Positions 36,901 to 51,900 are shown, numbered from the stretch's first letter. The stretch: 64,000 bases of DNA from Hydractinia symbiolongicarpus (GCF_029227915.1 NC_079875.1:9667001-9731000); one strand, 5' to 3'. The notes: generated by a model from the letters alone, not told the origin. Translations and numbers: made by a program.

Positions 36901-39900
36901 CGGAGACACTTGGTACAAAAAAAAACAATCTTAAAGAAAAAATTGATCTCATTATATTATAATTTTTATCTTTTAAAAACGAGTTTGTTGTTATTTGTTA
37001 CTAGAATCGCTTGCAAGCCATCCCATTGCATCTTGCATCAAAAATTCAATCAAATTACCACCAGCTGTTGTCAGTACTACTTGCTACTTGTGAAGGTGGA
37101 AATCCTGAATACCTTCCTTTCCAAAAACTTCTAGTGTACTCAGCTTTTTCATCCTATTGGAATGCAGAAGACTTAAAAGTTATTATTTCGTTAAAATATA
37201 TCACAAGTATTATGGCATTTAATTCATCTTTGCTACAATCGTTATCTCTACAAGTGGCGTAAGTTCATTATATATTTCACTTTTTAGGCATAAAATAATT
37301 TGAGTAAATATTTCATATTTTTCATATTTCATATGTCTTATGGTGATTTACCATGCAATGGCTAATTATGCATTTGGAAACAAATTGTCATCCTGCCTCT
37401 TTATTTCAAATGGGAGATAAACAAAGAAGTGAAAAAAATTGTACAAATCCAAAAATCGCAAAAGTTTATCCCACCAGAAATTAACTTTTTAAGGTGAACG
37501 TGAAAGATTATTTTATGCGAAATAGATTTAATCATTCATTCGCGAAAATAAATCCCTAAAATTTGCTTTCTTTCCTAGCAAAACTTTTTTCCTGTGAAAC
37601 TTTCTCTCCGTAAAGTATGTAAGGCAAAAGCTGTTACAGGTTTTTTTTACACTGTTCAACAAGTTCTTTTTTTTATATTATCACTTTCATAGACCACACT
37701 ATTTTCTCTGAAGTTCTTGATAGTTGTAGAATTGTCGCTACCAATATTTTAAAATGCTATTTTCTAAATGAAGTAGTGACGGTCAATTGAAGATGTAACT
37801 CTTTTGATTTTTATTTGTTTTGAAGAATTTCGTAATAAGAATTGTGAGTATCTGCTGTAAGTAGATTTCAAGGGTCTGTTATATAGGTTATATAGGTTGT
37901 TAGTTAATGCCAACACTAGGCAGACATATTGGAGAAAATCCGCACAGTATGGTGACTATTGTCCCAATAATTTTTAGTGACTAAATATTTAAGGGGTTTT
38001 CTTGTGGTAAGATAGATCTTATTTTTTTAGTGAAAATAGTGACCACCTGCCCAAGGAACATGTAAAAATTATGGTTGTCTATAATATCACCTTGCTGCTA
38101 AGTAAAATAAATACAGTTGTAAACAAACCAGCTGGTGACTCATTTTGCAGTGGATTAAGCTCACAGATCGCCTTCTTGAAAAGGTGTTGTTTATCAAGTG
38201 ATCATTATGCTCAAAGCTTTGCCTGTGAAGAACTTGTCACTGGCCTTCTATCTGTTGTTGGTAAGTCACCTTTTTTACCTGTTTGTATCTATATTATAAT
38301 GCCGTGCATATGTCTGTCTGGATGCATGTGAAGTTTTCCACAGACTAACGACTGGTGTCCATAATGTAACTTTGTATTTTGGATTAATTTTATAATAGTC
38401 AATAAGACCATGGAAAAATCCACTTAGGTAGAAAAAAATGAAATAATCCATAGTTTTTAGAAATTTGTTTATTACCCTATTGTCTTTGAAACACAAGAAA
38501 GTGTATAGGATCATGTGCTTTTGACAAAAGGCCAAAGAGGTATTGGGGTTTAATGGTTTTCGAATGATGTCATCAACCTGTCTCATGCGAAATGAGTGGA
38601 TTGACCCAGCTTTGGGAAATTGGCCTAATTTTGGTTTCAGGTGGTCCCTAGTTGCGTATGTCGGAGATGACTTTCCTCCGTTTTCAAGTTAATGGCTTCA
38701 CTGATAATAATAACCACATCGACATGAACTAACTAACGTGAAGAAAGAACTAATTTGTGGGTAAACAAATGAGACAAAAAAACATCCTTTTTGCAAAAGT
38801 TACAGACATTGGAAGTAGCCTGTTAATATAATACATTTTACATGACAGGTACATAAATCAGAGACTTAAGAATACTACAGTACAAGAAGTGTAAAGTGTC
38901 TCCTAATACTTTCCCAAGAATAAGCATATGTCTGCATAAATGTGTTGTACCTGTACACCTTTATCTCTGTGTATGTTATTTATGTGCAAGTGAGGAAATA
39001 TTTTTTCTCTCTTTTTGTAGAAATGAATTCTTGCAGTTTATCACTACGTATTATGACGTTGAAATTTTTAAAGATAGTGTTGAAGTCGATCAAGGAAAAC
39101 AACAATAATATAAAGATTACTAAGGTGAAGCTTTTCGATAGAACATTGATTAAGTCTAAATAAAAAGTTTGCACAACCTGTTATACAACAGGTTGTGCAT
39201 CTTTTTATGCATTTTTTTCTTATTTATACATGTGATCAACATGTGATCAACTGTACAAGTCTTGTGTTATTCAATCTTTGTACTTTAATCTGATGGGTAC
39301 CAAATATAGTTCTAAAAAAGAAATGTCTATGCATTTGTATTTTATTTAAACAATGTTTTCATTGTATAGTTATGCTTTAAAATAATAGAGGGTAAGTAGT
39401 TGTGTTGTGCTGTTTTGTGCAGTAAACCATTTCATGTACACACATAAGCCACAAATTCTTCAAATTTATTGCTTGTGAACCAAGATTCAAACAAAATTAC
39501 CAATGTCAATACCTACCCAGAAAAGTGGAGGTTACAAAGTTTACATTTGTTCATATTTTCATGCGTAATATATATATATATTACTTTTATCTAACATATA
39601 CATTTTTTTAGCTTTTTTCCTGTTTGTTTGCACAACTGCACAAACTTATATGGCATGAGCCATTCTCAAATTCCCTTGAAGAGGGTGAAGACAGAAAATC
39701 TCATCTAATTCCAATCAAATTTATGTCTAATCCTACCAACGTTGTTTTGGAAGATCGACGGACGGTAGCTCATGGTCCAGGTGGAAAGGGATATGCACTT
39801 GTGGATACAAATGTTGTTGGGGATAATGCTTATTATGAATGGAAAGTAGGAATTATTTACTATTACGGTCACTGTAACTTATGTTATTTGTTAGAAGGAT

Positions 39901-42900
39901 TACTATTTGTTGTTTTATTTTGTGTTGTTTCCCTACTGTTATTCAACAAATAAATAAATAAGAGTATTTTCGTTTTAACAAGTACATCTAAACGGAGTTA
40001 GGCATGTTATTTAAGAAGAGTGGGAATCGTCAGAGTTTTTTTAACATAGCTTACAAGATGCAACAAATCACACATGTAAATACAGACTTCTTTTAATACA
40101 GGTTCTTTTAAGCAACCTGTATACGTATTGTAACTAAGAATCTTGAGTGGAAATGCATAACACCAGCTTCATACCTGGAATCATTGAAAATTAGACTTCC
40201 GTTATGTTTTATAACTCGGGGTAAACTATCATGAGGGATTAAAATTGAATGGATTGCACCCTTGTAGTACTTCTCATTAGATGGAACTAGAATTTGAGAA
40301 AAAAATTCCAATTTTCACAATGCTTTATGCCCCATTTCTGAATATTAATCCCTTAAAATAAAAAATATTAAAACTTTATTTATGTTTTTTTTTACCAAGA
40401 GTTTTATCGTTTTTCAGCCTATTCAGCCATTTTCTATCATCATAAAATTATCATTACTGATACTGATCACATCCCTAATGCCAAATCTTATTTTTATTTC
40501 TAACTGGTTTTAGTTTCTCATCAAGCAAGATGTGAAAGGAAATGAAGGTACATGCATTGGTGTTTCTAAGTACCCTGTAAAAAACAGTGATTATCAAATG
40601 ACGGCCGAGATGTGGTTGTACAGAGGGTATAATGGCAAACTATATAACAATGGCGAGAAAACCTTGAAGTTTCCTTCATTTACACAAGGAGATTATATAA
40701 CTTGTCGATTTGATCGGAATGAACGCACATTAGCATTCGGAAAAAATGGAGAGGAGCCAAGAGTTGCTTTTGGTGATTTACCTCGCACCAGTTTATACCC
40801 ATGTGTATTGTTCTACAGCCTGTCACCAGGAGAAAAGGTGTGCTTTAGTTCTGTTATTTGTAGCAAGTTTAAAGCGGCAAAGGCAAAAAAAAAGTTTCAA
40901 ACAATTTTTGCTATCTGCTAATATATTTTAACAGTTGTAATGTTTTGAGTCTCATCTTTTGGCTGGAAAATATCCACTCCTTCTGAAGTACATATAAGCA
41001 ATTCTTCTTAATTTTTCAAAATTTTCATTCTCAGGTATTCTGTGTTGGTTTCTTTGTACCTTAAATAGGCAAAACGTCACTATTATAGAAAGCTGATAAA
41101 TACAGTTCCAATTTTGATAAAACCAATTCTAATTAACACAGAAGTTGCACTTTTTGTACATTGTAGTCATTGTAGTCTGAAATATTAAAAATTTAAAAAA
41201 AGGGGGAAATATCACTTGCAACGTTTTTATAGTTATTAATACGTATTTATATATACATATTAAGGTTACAATAACAGACCTGATGAAAAGAAATGTGAAA
41301 AAGACATCATTGTGCGAGGAGCCAGCGTCAGCACCTTCACCCATGGCACTATGTGAGGAAGCAAGAAGTGTTATTATACTTATGCTTAATCATGTGCTAT
41401 GGTCCAAGTCATCTACTGTTTCGTTTAAAAGCCTCTGTTTAGAAGCTGAACAATGGCTTTGTCAAAATGTATGTGCTTGTTTGATTCATTTATTTGTTAT
41501 TTTTATTTCAATTTTGTTTAGTAGCTATATTTGTTCCACCATAGCCCTGTAAGACAGTTGAAAACATTAATACATTATGCGAGAAGTTATTTCCTGTATT
41601 AGTCACTTTTGGTGGCATTGATCGAGGCTTATCTTGTGGTCGAAAGTGTACAGGCACCACTGGTCGCAATGCAATGCTAATTGGTGGAACATGCAAGGGC
41701 ACAAAAGTTTGTATACAGTGGAATGACACCCTTACTATTAAGTATGTTTTTTTTGTTTCCATCTTACACCAGTTGTAATTTTTATTATAAATTAAAACGG
41801 TGAACAAATTCTCCATAGTGTGAAGTTGTTTTGATCATGTAATAGGCTATTAAAAGGCTATTAAAATTGTTTTGTGAAGATATTTCACGAATAAAATAAT
41901 GACTGGTAGTAAGCCCTATTAGTTAGTCGTTCTTCTTAATTCATCAATTGTAATCTTATCATTGCTTTCACTGAGAGTGAAAATTGTGTTTTGTTATAGC
42001 CAGTTAGATTACACACAATTCACGGCTGAATCTTCCCCTGAATTTCCTGATCCGTCTGTGGTTGGTTTATCAATTGTGCAGTTGCTGTCATTGTTGTGCG
42101 AGAATCGTACTATGCTTCAGTATTGCTTAACGAACGATTGTAATCAAATGGAAGAAAGTTTGCCAAAAACTTGGCCCAAATTGTTTTCATCGGTAAAAGG
42201 TCAAAAGTTATATAAAGAATTATTCCATGCAACATTTACCCTGCTTAATATAAAATCCCTACTAAATGTGGTTAAGTCTTCACAATTTGGAACAGTGCTA
42301 TCAAACTATGCAGCCACGATCGGAAAGAAGAAAAGTTGTAAGGAAAGTAAGAGTAAAGTCAAAAAAAAGGATTTGTTAAATAATGAAGAGAGGGAAGAAA
42401 ATAATCACTTTGTTAGTCTTTTAAAAACATTATTGTCTGTGGCCCAAATGAAAAGATTTGCATCGATACAACGAAGAGTAAACATTGGTCAGTTGGAAAG
42501 ATCACTGAATATAATCCATAATGCAATCAGCAAAAGCACTTTTTTATTTGAACAAGGTATTATTTTTCTATGCTTTTAAAAAAACGATTGCTTTTTGTAA
42601 CAATTAGCAGGGAACATTTTTAGTAAAGGGAAACTACTAATTTAATGAAAAAATTATTGACTTTTAGGAAGTCACAAACATTTAAAGATCAAAATCGATT
42701 GTCCTATGCAAGTTTAAATTGTTGAATATACTGTTCTTTTAATAAGCAATTCCATTTTTTGTGTCGACCTTATTCTGCTATGGAAAATATGTTGATTTCA
42801 GCCTTGATTGTGCCAAGTGATATTTACATTTTACAAGATTTCAGCTTGACGGTTGCTAGTTTAGCACTTCTTAAATAACTTTAAGGTTGCTTGTTTAATT

Positions 42901-45900
42901 ATTCGAGTTTAAGCCTTGGTTGATTTTTTATCTTGGCTAGTTGGTTATGCTTTGACCTAAATCTCATCCTTGGCTCTTGCAAATTTTGTTACTTAAGTAT
43001 TTTTGTAAAATAATGTGCAGAGGTTTTGTAATTCAAACGGTAGATATTCCATTAATCTTAGAATTTGCTGTCGTAAATAAAATTATTTGTGTTCTATCTG
43101 TGACCCAATAAGTTTATTATTAAGCTTAAACTTCTTTGTTATGCTAATTAGTTTAAAACGTGAACCTCTGTTTTAATTTTACAATTTTATCATTGTTTTA
43201 CTTTCTTTTAGACAAAACTTCTCTTATGGAGAACGAAAAAGAGACTTTTGTTGCAACAAGTCTGTCTCAGGATGACTCTCAAGGCCAAACTTCACAACAT
43301 AATAATCCACCACAGAATTTGCCACGTCGAAGACAACTTCAAGATCTTCTTATTGACCAACCATATGAATTTATGGAGAATAGTGCCCAAGCTTCAGTAG
43401 TTGATCAAAGGGAAAACTCAACTGCAGAAAATGCTGGTAGACCCACAAGTCCAACTCTGGAAAATCAGCATATGTTTGGGTTACATGATGCACTTGGTTT
43501 ACGTCGTAGAAGGGTGTTTTCGTTGCTCAACAGAAGAACAACATTTCGTGATCGGGAAGAACATCAAAGAGAGCGAAGAGTGACTAGCCAAACTAGGAGT
43601 AACAGGTATTTTTGTCCTATTATATATTTTTCTATATTTTCTTATATTTGTTGTATAAATGTTTGTGGATGTTACAGCTGATTCTAACTGAAATGCAATT
43701 CAAAGTTTTTCCCCTAAATTGTGCGATTACATTGCATTTTTCTTTTTTTGTTTATTCTTCATTAATTTTATAAAAAAAAACCTGAACGTTAAAATTAGAA
43801 CTTGCATTACTTTCCTACCTTACTTTCTCAAGAAATCGAAGTGCTAATCAACCATCAGATGACAACACAAATCAATCTATGGAAAATGGAATAATTCAAC
43901 AAGTGGTAAATATGGGTTTTACTGAGAGTCAAGTGCAAAGAGCTATAGCATCTAATCCAGGAAGGCCACAAGGGAATCAGTCTCGATACTTGCAACAAAT
44001 TGTAACGTGGCTTATTGATCACCCTTCGTCCGACAATGATGCAGACTTTGTTGATGATAATGATGATGACTTTGAGATAAATCATGTCAATGAAAATGAG
44101 GTAGTTATTATTACAGTTGTTTGACCCTGTCATTTGTTTTTCTCACTTTGGTAACATTGTACAATAATTGCAATCCGTAGCTTTTTTAGCAATTGGACAT
44201 TTATCAACAGAAAAAAGATAGTCTGTCTTTCCTTCCAGGCTGGCTGTGCATTGCGATTTATTTAGGTCGTTTACCTCGCATACAAAAAATTTTGCAGCAA
44301 ATTATCTGCATTGTATTGACTAGTGATGTTGTTTGACTATTTTAAGAAATAGCCAAAAAGGCGTCATTTCCAGATATATTATGTTCATGGTTGTGGTTTA
44401 ATATCAACTTAAAGGTATTAATAATTTGGTTTTCTTAGTTTGAAATGGAAAGTCAAGAAGCATCGATTAGTTTTGATCGCCCTGCTTCCCTAGGGGAATT
44501 GTTGCAATCTATGATGACTAATGAAAATCCAATGGCTCCAAACGACCAGCTTCGATCAAGTTTACGGGCTGTAGTTGAAAGTAATGAAGAAAACAATGAA
44601 GTTTTAAACATGGATACTGGACTTATGGATGTGTCAGTTCCATCATCAGTTTTTTCCAGGTTGGCACAGAATGTAAGGCCTATTTGCTGCACATAAAATC
44701 CCATGCTTTTTGTTTATTGTCCCCTATGTATTATCTTTTGGTGCTTTTTAGTTTCGACAAACAGACACTGGTCCTATTTATTGTGATATATGTCAAGAGA
44801 ATGTTGACAACTTTAATCGCCATATGCACTCAGAACATCCAGGATGTGGAAGCCTTGACAGCAACCATGGTTATCGCAGCAATGGGTTATATTTAGGGGG
44901 CTGGTTCGGTGGCCTTTGTGGTACTGGATCACCATATTATTTATTGTGTCAAGAATGTCACTCTAAATATATGAGGAAGGAAATTGAACCACTGTTAACG
45001 GTCCCGAAAGAGTAAGTATAAAAAACATTATTATTACAATTCGTACAAATATTGATGATTTGTACGAATTATCTATTGTATATTGTATATTGTGCTAGCT
45101 AAACTCTGATCAATTATGTAATTACACTGCTACTGGTATATGCAATACCAGTAGCAGTTTAATTACTCTGTAGTCATATGTGTTTGAGATCATCTCAATG
45201 CCAAAACTAATCAATATGCAAAAGCATAACCCCGTAAAACCTTAGTGAAGTTTCAATTTATCAGTAATAACATCTGGTTATTCTAGCTATCCATTTCAAA
45301 TCTCCGAAGTTAAAGAAGCTCCAGAATTTCTGGGTCAATCTACACCACCTTTAATAAATTCAGGTAACTATTCTTTTATTTTCATTGCAATATGTTTGAA
45401 AAAATGTATTTTTACTAGTTGGTCACGGAATGAGTTACTAAAATGGCATCTACGAATAAAAAAATTTTACGCATAATATTCAGTCACTCTTACCATACTT
45501 TCCCGCTCAACCCCACAAAGGTACACTGCAAAGTTCAATAATGAAGTGAGAAAAGTAACTATTTTGAGCACTGACATAATGAATAACTGAAGTAGAGTAT
45601 ATTGGAATTGTTTGTAAACCCTCAGTCTTAGAAGCTTTTTTTTACTAATCTCGAAATATTCACCTACATTCACGTTCGTCGACAATGTTTCTTTTTAAAC
45701 AAAAGTTAAGTGATCACGAGTTGCGGCTAATGGATAGCATGTTGGTATTTCCGTTTTACTACCACGTCAATTGCCGTACCTGAAGTTTAAGGGTTTATGT
45801 TTACTCTTTCAGGATACCCTGTAACACATGTCATAAGCTCTCAAAGGTCACAGCACTTTTTTTTACTTAACCTGCTATTTCTAATGAATTTCTTAGTCCA

Positions 45901-48900
45901 GCTAAGCAAGCCACAGCACAGTCACAGCAGTCAAATGAGAAGGAGAGAATAAGAAATGATTTATGTTACTCATATTATTTCTAATCTTTGTATATATGTT
46001 AGAAGTCGAGCATGCACTCTAAATTGTGGAGTTTTCAACCCACAAAAAAATTCATTACAAACTCAGTTGGGGACATTGGTTCCTTTCGGAGCAACAGTGT
46101 TTTCACGTGATACATTATTTTGTTTAGATTTCCCATATTCCTTATTACTACATAGCGAGGTTATTTTGAATTCCCAACCACCTGGAGCTGTGTTATTTGA
46201 AGCACCAAATCCATTAGGTCGTGCTTCAACGGATGCTGTGCCTACATTGACGTTAACTAAAATAGTAGAAAGCGAACCAAAAGATAATCGAAAACCTATC
46301 ACTCACCAGGCTATGGCATTAAAGAATTATCAATCTGCTTGCTATGGCTTGAGACGAATTACAGAGAAAGCTGAAGAGATGCTTTATATGGATATTTTCT
46401 TGCATGTACTTGCTGTTTTATCAACTAGTGTGTCACCAGAACACCTTGTGCATGCTTTAAGGGATCTTGCTGTTCACAATGTGGACCGTTTACTCGACAT
46501 ACTGCTGCAGGTGTTAGATGTTAAAGGCAGTGATTATTGTCAACTGCCAGATACGTTGAAATCCAGTAAAGATGTTCTGTTGGGAGTAATTCGAGCAATA
46601 TTACTGGAAAAGGAAAACGAGCTGTTGAGATTTGTTGCAATTTGTAAAGATACCCTTCTACTTCATGCCAATAGTAAGTATTTTTTCTGAGGTCATTGAA
46701 GGCGCTAATTATATGAAGAAAGGTCCTAATGGTGTTTATTTATCAATCTTTATTACATGACCGCCTTGATTATCTATTATTTATCACATTGAATTATAAA
46801 AACTTAAAGTTAAATAGAAGTATGTAATACTTTAAATACATATGTTGAAATTCTGTTTATATTGATGATTTGTACGAATTATCTATTGCTTTTCATTGTC
46901 AAACTTGCTGCTTATGTCTAACATTCTTAGGTTCCAACAGATATTTATTTGTTTGCATGTTTCATACAGCAAACATGTATCATAAATATTTCCATTTGAA
47001 ATTTTATTGCCAGGCATTTATTCTCGCATTCGTTTTTTCAGAAGAGCTGGAAAATAAAAGCTGCTTTAATGAAGATGGTGCACGTTCTCGACAAGGTGAT
47101 AAAAATTATGGCAATGTTAAATTGATGCTGAAGAAAGTGAAGGTCATTGTGGACATTGTGTGTTGCGAAGGTATTTACATTTGTAATCCCTCATTAAAGT
47201 ATATTAAAATGCGAAATTTGTGTTTATTGTGTTTGTCGTAATACATTCTGCATATCTTACCAATGCTCCAACCTGATTCAAGTGTTGTTTATATTTGAAC
47301 TTAAATCTTAGACTTCTTGTAATCTATGAATCTATTAGATTCATTATTTGAATGTTTTTTTAATAAGGCAATATAGAATTTAATTTTTTATTTTCTGAAG
47401 TATTTATTTAGATATTGTGTTACTCATGAGCAAACACATGGCACCACAGCTAGCTGAATTATTGGATGCTCTTTCAGTCTGTGTTTATTCGAACAACAAT
47501 GGGTTAAGAAGGTGGTCCATGACAAAGTTAGAAGTTATTCTTACCATTCTTTTGGAACCAAAGATGGATCTTTTTTGCTCTTGTCACCCCTCTGAGTGTA
47601 AGCTTGTTTAGTTTAAATCTCTGCTTTAAACTGTTAAGAAAGATTACAAGTTTTAAATTTTCAGTTTCTACAATTTATTTTAATTTTTTTTTTTTGGAGT
47701 ATATAACTCTCCACAGTTGGTCCTTTATTCAAAAGAGATAGTCATGAACAAATACTTGAATATTTCGATGTGGAAAATTCTTGGCATTGCATTGATTTGG
47801 AAAGACTGCTAGCTGCTGTAGTAAATTGTTGCTTTTAATTTTTCGTAGCTTTGAGAGAAGTTGCCATGGAATGTGAGTGTTTGGTCAGTAAAATACACGC
47901 TTTTGCTTGGAATAGCAAGAAAAAAATGTTTATTGCCAGGTAAGTTTGACACTGATTAAATTAAATATAGATTTACACAAACTGTGTTTCCTCATATTAG
48001 TTGCAATCATAAGTTTTTTGTTTTTTCTTGCTTGCTGAACGTTCAAAAACGAAGCGTCATAGCAATTCCCAATAAAAAAAACTCTGGTTCATTTTGTTTT
48101 CTGAAGAGGAACTACCACACAAAATTGCAGATTTTTTCAAACTTTTTTGCATAGAACTGCGGAAGTTTCCTTTTAAGATAGAACATCCAGTGGTTACAAA
48201 ATAATGTCAAAATACTTAAAGCTCTTTGATCACGCTGTTAGTAAGTTTAGATATAACATTTAGTGTTAATGTAAGTTTTTTGTTTTTTATAGTGATGGTG
48301 AAGGAAATATGGTTGTGGACCGATTAACTGATCTCTCAAGAAATGTATTGTCAAGTAGATTTCCAGCTGGTGTTGCTGGCGACATCACAAACATGAAATT
48401 TAGTGTAAGTGTTCATCCATCCAATACAAAAATACCATGCTTATATCTGTAGCGGGGAGAAAATGAAACGGTTAAAGGATAAACTCGGGATCCTTTGGTG
48501 ATGTTGTATTTTTTTCACCGCCGAAGCTGAACTATGTGATTCACATATGATCTTGTATAGCAAACATTATTTAGTCCGCTGGGAAGTATGATCTGCATCT
48601 TTAAATAATTCCATTTCGTGTTTAACGGTTTTGCTTCTTTCACATTAGAATTCTGGATCAACTGTGGTTGGAACAGTTAATGGATGTTTGTATATGGCTT
48701 CCATAAAAGGTTTTTTTGATTGGTCTTTCTATTGCTTTAGCTCTGTACAATACAATCACACAGGTTTTGAAAAACATTTATGTTGCCAGGAGAATTTTTG
48801 TTACACCTTTACATTACACCTTTTAAGTTGCTAATTCTAGTTTTGGTTCAAAACCCAAGCACTTGCTATTCAACTCGCTAGGCTAAAGATTGAGGAAAGT

Positions 48901-51900
48901 GAAGCAACAGAGGCCTAAACCTGGATAATTAAACATGAAACATGTAACCTACACAAAACAGGGTGACAACTCCTCCTTAAATTCCCTAAATAACCTTAGA
49001 AAAATTACACTTGGTAAATTTTAAGCAAAGTTCAACGCAGAAATAGATTAAAATCAAAGTTTTGCCTGCAGCGACTGTGGCAAAAATACAAAATATCATA
49101 CTTTTTTTATACTAAGGTTTTATTTTAAGCTCCATGTCAAAAAAACTGTCAATTTACACAAATTCCCTTTTTTTAGAAGTAATTTTTCAAAGTGTTGACA
49201 TAAGCAAGGTTACATGCTTCGAATGGTTGCAACCAATTTCTGAATCCACTTCAGAAGATCTATTGCTTGTGGCTACTGAAGACGGTAGTGTACAGTCGAT
49301 TTGTTTTGATGAACAACAGAAGTACGTCACCAAACATCTGGGTCATTGCAGTTACAGAGGTAATCTTTCGATTTTTATTGGACATTTGCTCTATTAACTT
49401 GCTTATTTGGCGATTACATCGTGTGTACAGGAAAAATCATTGAAATTAAACAATAATGAGATGTTTTCTTGATCAAATTTGGAACTACTACATGCAAATG
49501 TAATAAGGGAATGTAAAATTAATTTGCATTGCAGTGTAATTTACTTGCATTGTAATGCACACTGAGAACAATGTTTTTCTTTTGCCTGAGTAAAAGAGAG
49601 TGTCAGACTGATTTTTCCGATAACAGAATTCAGCCCACTGTTTAGTAATGATTTAACACAAACTCTCCATCACAAATGTGTTTCTTGTTTAGATTTCGTG
49701 ACTTCACTAGCATGCTGTGGTTCTGTGAGTAGGAACTGTTTGGTAGTTGGTTATTCTAGTGGAATGATGTTTACTGGTAGCACTGATGAAGAAACATGGA
49801 ATACTTGGAATCACCCTCACACAGTAAGGTTTTGTGTGAGAGATTAATGTTTTTGCATGATGGGATGAATGTTAAAGTGGAAATAAAAGTCGGCCACAGG
49901 GAAACATGCTCTTTAGATTCAATACAAGTAGATGAGTAAATGGGTCCTTGTAGTTTTTTTAAAAATCGTTTGCAGAGAAACGTGCTCTGAGGTTTAAATT
50001 TAAGTGGATGAATAAATGAATTCTTGTAGTTTCTTTGGCGAATTGTCTGCAGGGATACATGCTATGTAGTTTCTACACAAGAAGTAAGTAAGTGGATCCT
50101 TGTAGTTTCTTTAACAAATTGTTTGAAAGGAAACACGCTCTGGGGTTTCACTTAAAATTTGAAATATTGGAGTATGCAGAAAGTGTCCAATGCTATAAAA
50201 AAAATAAGGGGATAAGGGCTAACACCAATCAGCTTATTCAAAAAACGTTAACGGTAAAATAAAATTAATATCAATTTTACTTAACTTGTTAGTGGAGTGG
50301 TTGCCAAGCCTCCTTAAAACTCCACAATTCTTTTTTTAAAAAAATTTTTTAGCATATTTTTTTCTTAAATCTCAACAATTTTAGTTCTACAACCTTTCCC
50401 CTTTTTTCATTTTTAAATGCATGGAAATGCTACATTTCATCTTACCTTCAAAATCCCCTCAAATATTCTAAATTTCTTTGAAAGAATTATAAAAATTCTC
50501 CGTGTTTTTTATGAAAATTCCGTCATCTTCTCAAAAACGGTTAAAATCTTGATGTAACATTGTTTTTCTTTATAACTTCCTAAAAAGGATTCTATTTCTG
50601 AAGTAAGAATTTCCGTTAGAAACATGTTTTCTTTATTTTAGCTTGCAATCAATGGGATAAAGTTTGATTCATCAGCCACATGTTTTGCCACTGTTAGCAA
50701 TGATCATGTTGTCAAGGTAACAGAACAAAAAATGTGTTACCATAGTAAAACAAGTACTGTACAATGTTAGGGCTTGCAGTATACCTGGAAAAACTGGAAG
50801 TTTTGGTTTTCTTTAAAAATATCAGGGTCATTTGAAGGATGACTTGAAAGAAACTCAGAAAAAAAATTAAAAGACGGTTGTTTGAAAATAATATGATATT
50901 TGGAGAAAATATATAGGAATTCATCTAGTCTCTTTATTGTTATTGTTACTGTTATTTTACTTTATTGTTTTTTTTATTTGTTTATTTATTTATTTTTTTG
51001 AGGGTGGGGTTGTTAACTTCTTGCGATATCTATTTTTGTTTTTTTTTCATTGATTTCATCGTATGTACAGGTTTGGGCTGCTGGCCAAGAGAGATTGGCG
51101 CTACTTCATACACTAGAGTATGATCGCCAACTACCAACGGTGTTGACATGGAAACCATGGAAAACAAAAGAGCAGTATTTAGAAATTGCAGTGTAAGGCT
51201 TCTTTTACACTATGTTGATTCAACAACTTTACACCCGGATAAGAGTTTTTAATACGCTATGATATGGTCCTGTTACTATTACGGGAGTTGTAGAGGGTAC
51301 CACACCCTGTCTTGTTTGCATATGGAAGGAATGCAATGTTGTGCACCCGGTGTAAAGGAGAAGGAAAATGGCTTTTCAGCAGTGGGTTATGTATTTTTTA
51401 TACCCTAAAGAATCGAAGTTTAAACCTTTTTTAATTCAGTTTCTAATCTTGAAGTAAAGCGTTTTAAGGTTATCACGAGTGAATAATAATAAAACAGGAA
51501 TTCATAAGAACTCAAACGATAATATTAAATCTAGATTATTCTTGTTTCTTCAAAATTAAAGGCCTGTAGTATATAATGTAAATCAATTAGACTAGGCTTT
51601 CCACTTATTTAATATTTCGTCGATTGTCATCTTTTTCACTTCAAATCACATTCCAAAATATAAAAATTAGATATTAAAATCATTATCGAAGATCTATAGT
51701 TTAGTAGTTTAGTTATTAAATGAATATTTCCTTTTTAGAGGTTATGCAAACGGCACAGTTAATATCTGGAAATTTTTAAAACCAGAGAAACCATCTCCCC
51801 TTACTGAGAACGACTTTCACGTGAAATCAGAGATCGATGAGCTGTTGTTAACCGACATTGATACCTACGATAATCAACACGCCATATTTTCTGCTGACTC

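Noticed and set aside
43160-44133. Separate UBA-domain gene
   Set aside because: The UBA exon chains in phase with HERC1 exons on both sides, and HERC1 is known to carry a UBA.
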